Below, in pieces: positions 61,725 through 64,000 of a stretch of DNA of 64,000 nucleotides. The notes beneath the pieces were generated by a model. It was not told the DNA's origin. It was given only the letters and a program-made list of their open reading frames with translations, and ran no database searches. Origin of the DNA: Onchidella celtica (taxonomy: Eukaryota > Mollusca > Gastropoda > Systellommatophora > Onchidiidae); contig OZ007571.1 in the NCBI GenBank assembly GCA_963931925.1, positions 58,367,625-58,431,624 of the forward strand, given 5' to 3'. The stretch's first letter is position 1. Every line of letters begins with the position of its first letter. The position numbers were made by a program, and so were the translations under genes.

Positions 61725-62068
61725 CAGTTCTTCCTCCTCACACCTTTTGCCGTTTCGAGAAAATAAGGATTGAAGTTTGGTCGGCAAAGGGAGCCAAAAC
61801 GCATAAAACATTACGACACCAACATAATTATATCTCGAAAAGTTTTTAACCGATTAGAATGGCACTTATTATACATGATGGAAATTGGAGAGAGAGAGAA
61901 TCACTTTCAGGACAAAATCTCAAACTCGGCAAAATGCCACACACAACAATATGGTAAATACCTCGAAACAGTAATTGTGTATTATGAGGCCTATCGTTAA
62001 TGAGCTGTTGGATCAACAAGTTTGCAGTCTTGCAGTACTGATAAGTGTTTTTTGTTTGAATTATTTAT
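61725..62068. other. Spacer between two Helitrons
   Basis: No gene or repeat recognised. A 76-codon open frame at 61770-62000 has no domain. Confidence 0.38.
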
Positions 62069-62070
62069 TA

Positions 62071-62560
62071 CTAGCTGAGCTACCCGGCCCTGCCCGGGAG
62101 AAATATCTTTATTACTTATAATGATCTAGATCTAGCACACTAAAGTTCCTTCCACAGACAAAAAAAAATATAATGACAGAATCAGTATCGACTCGGATTG
62201 CGCGCCTACAGTACTCTGGACTGGAGTTCGTTTACCCTTTTTCGGTAAAGTTTACGGGGGATCCATATTTTCGTTAATCCACAATTTGCTTCCTTCAGCG
62301 AATGAACGATGAGGGGAACTGCGTCAGGGTACTAAAAAATAGATCACCTTAAAATGGCGAACCATGACTCGAAACAGATCTAAATGATGACGAAACAATG
62401 AAAAATGAAACGTAGAAGCCTGAACATTTCATAATTTGTAATAAATCCCATGTTAATTTCGCATTCATAATATGCTGTTGTGCAAAGTTTGAAGCCTGAG
62501 TGTGATGCAGTTCCTGAGCCTTAGGTGACCAAAGTTTCGAGTTACCAAAATATATATAGA
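62071..62560 (-). mobile_element. Non-autonomous Helitron, 490 bp
   Basis: On the minus strand it starts A|TCTATATATATTTTGG (first base at 62560). It carries GTCACCTAAGGCTCAGGAACT about 38 bp in and ends with a CCCGG/CCGGG hairpin (complement of 62083-62098), then TAGCTCAGCTAG, followed by T. CTRR is intact. The 5' block matches that of the 59-61.7 kb element (GGCACCTAAGGCTCA). The 3' end matches that of the 56.5 kb element. It has no coding capacity. Confidence 0.85.
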
Positions 62561-62564
62561 TGAG

Positions 62565-63480
62565 TCCCGCAATAAATGAAAATGTACTCGCATGACGTCA
62601 CTGTTTAGCATTTTTGTCTGAACTCCGTGAAATTTCTGATCACTGGTCCGGTGTAAGAGCTTGGAGAGTTTCACCTTTCACCACCCACAGTTAGATCGCC
62701 CAACATGTCAGCATAAGGATAATGAAGTGTTATTTGAAATGATCCCTACGACCTTCTGTTCATTATTATTTAGGGAGTTCGTGTTTGCGCCATGAATTTT
62801 TGTGAAAACTTCAGAGTTAGGGCAAAGATTAGGTTTAGCGGAAGGAGTACCATAATAACATAAGTTGTACAACTTTAGCTGAGCATGTATTTCGTGTTCC
62901 GAGTGTGTTAATCGCTGAGCCGCGCACTTACTGTAAAAAGATCCATTTGGAAGACTAACTCGCAAGGGGGGCGCTGCCCCCGCGCGATCCCCCCACCCCT
63001 CACTCCCCGCTCAAGAATGTCCGTAAAGTCTCGTCCTTGCAATACCCCTGTTACGTGACTTAAATGGAACTTCTCCCGGTTTAGCTACTTGATCACAACA
63101 GCATCTTCGTTGGCAACATGGCCACAGCAACGTTTCCGGAAACTGGCCACAGGTTGGTAATCAATAACCTATTGTTATTATCTTGTCTAAATGGCCCAAA
63201 TAGACTCTGCCTGTTCTTCAAGGAGATTTCAAAGACCACTGAGAATACAGATAAGACATGCTATTTGTTGCTACTGTTTTGTTTATACGACAAGGATCAT
63301 TCGGATTTTAATAGCAACGACTTCAAGATGTCCGGGCTCGGTATCTTTTTTTTTTTTTTTTTGGGTTAAGATTTCAAAAGACATCAAACTTGGCTGCAGT
63401 GAAAATTAACTTTTAGAAATTTAATATGGGAAAAAGTTCCATACTTGACGATTACGGTACTGTGTAAACTTTCAATTCTA
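62565..63480. other. Unique non-coding stretch
   Basis: T run at about 63345-63362. Short open frames (62708-62965 minus, 63118-63369 plus) have no domain. No gene is recognised. Confidence 0.38.
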
Positions 63481-63486
63481 TATTTT

Positions 63487-63840
63487 GGGGGAGGGGGGGG
63501 GGGGGAGAGGAGAGGCAGGAGGGGGAGTTGAAATGTAAGATATAGGATCAAGGATAATATTAGGTTTAGGGTTAGGAATAAGGTCAGGGTAGGGATAGGC
63601 TTAGGGTTGGGAATAAGGACAGGCCAGGATAAGGATAGGTTTAGGGTTAGGAATAAGGACAGTGTAGGGTTAGGAATAAGGACAGGGTAGGGATAGGTTT
63701 AGGGTTAGGAATAAGGGCAGGGTAGGAATAGGTTTATATATGGTTAGGATAAGGACAGGGTAGGAATATAGGTTTAGGATTAGGAATAAGGACGGGTTGA
63801 GATAAGGACAGGGTAAGGATAGGTTTAGGGATAGGGTAGT
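63487..63840. repeat. G run and degenerate TTAGGG-like minisatellite
   Basis: A G-rich run (63487-63515) precedes about 300 bp of GGTTTAGGGTTAGGAATAAGG and AGGACAGGGTAGGGATAGG blocks. TTAGGG words recur at 63566, 63601, 63641 and 63699, and the basic period is about 35-40 bp. It is not a clean (TTAGGG)n array. Confidence 0.85.
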
Positions 63841-64000
63841 CTTGACTGGCTGCTCAGGACATGCGGAACTCTTTCCAAAAATGTGATAGACGGAACATTA
63901 AATTTGTTAGCCACCCTTTGTGTACACTCTACAGCCCGGTGGAGGTAGAGCTGTGCGGGATTACGCCAAAAGGGAAGCCATTACATCAGATTACAGTGCA

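Overview
The window looks like non-coding nuclear DNA from an invertebrate animal. It is AT-rich with long untranslated stretches and no operon-like gene packing. It carries hundreds of microsatellite and homopolymer tracts (CT/GA, CAGA, ATT, TTG, ATGG, long runs of G or C) and a mixed load of eukaryotic transposable elements: tRNA-type SINEs, 5'-truncated LINEs, a Tc1/mariner remnant, hAT-like MITEs and Helitrons. This mix would fit a mollusc or another lophotrochozoan, but that assignment is inference from repeat style; I recognise no host gene that would settle it. I see no complete host protein-coding gene, no functional tRNA and no rRNA. Most open frames are chance or simple-repeat translations.

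Layout. 0-5.3 kb: a tRNA-like SINE fragment, then a short 5'-truncated LINE tail (3.85-4.18 kb) with a 10-11 bp target duplication and an (ATGA)n tail, then a second SINE. 5.3-20 kb: unique AT-rich sequence with a 35-bp minisatellite (8.9 kb), a frameshifted mariner transposase tail (11.1-11.4 kb), degenerate minisatellites and copies of at least two unnamed interspersed repeats. 20.6 kb: a near-perfect 31-bp inverted repeat with a 5-nt loop. 21-26 kb: CAGA and CT tracts and one possible terminal exon (23.3 kb). 26.5-27.5 kb: a young 5'-truncated LINE with an intact 230-codon reverse-transcriptase C-terminus and a C2H2 zinc finger, flanked by an unusually long 98-bp duplication that differs at one base.

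27.5-56 kb is mostly unique non-coding DNA, with CT/GA tracts, a degenerate minisatellite (40.3-40.8 kb), a CG-rich patch (43.1-43.3 kb), a SINE ending in a TTG/TGC repeat (45.8-46.0 kb), a hAT MITE with an 8-bp target duplication (47.1-47.4 kb) and a few repeat-free patches that could be regulatory. 56.5-62.6 kb holds three Helitrons in one orientation (5' ends at the high coordinate). The middle one (59.06-61.72 kb) keeps both termini. It carries the N-terminal zinc-binding part and the C-terminal Pif1 helicase part of the Helitron protein, but the Rep and ATPase core between them is gone. It also contains a 74-bp minisatellite and an inverted copy of its own 5' end near the 3' end. The window closes with a degenerate TTAGGG-like minisatellite.

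No genes appear to work together here. The functional logic is that of mobile elements: the two LINE tails depended on reverse transcriptase supplied elsewhere, and the collapsed Helitron and its two short relatives would need a full Rep/helicase in trans.
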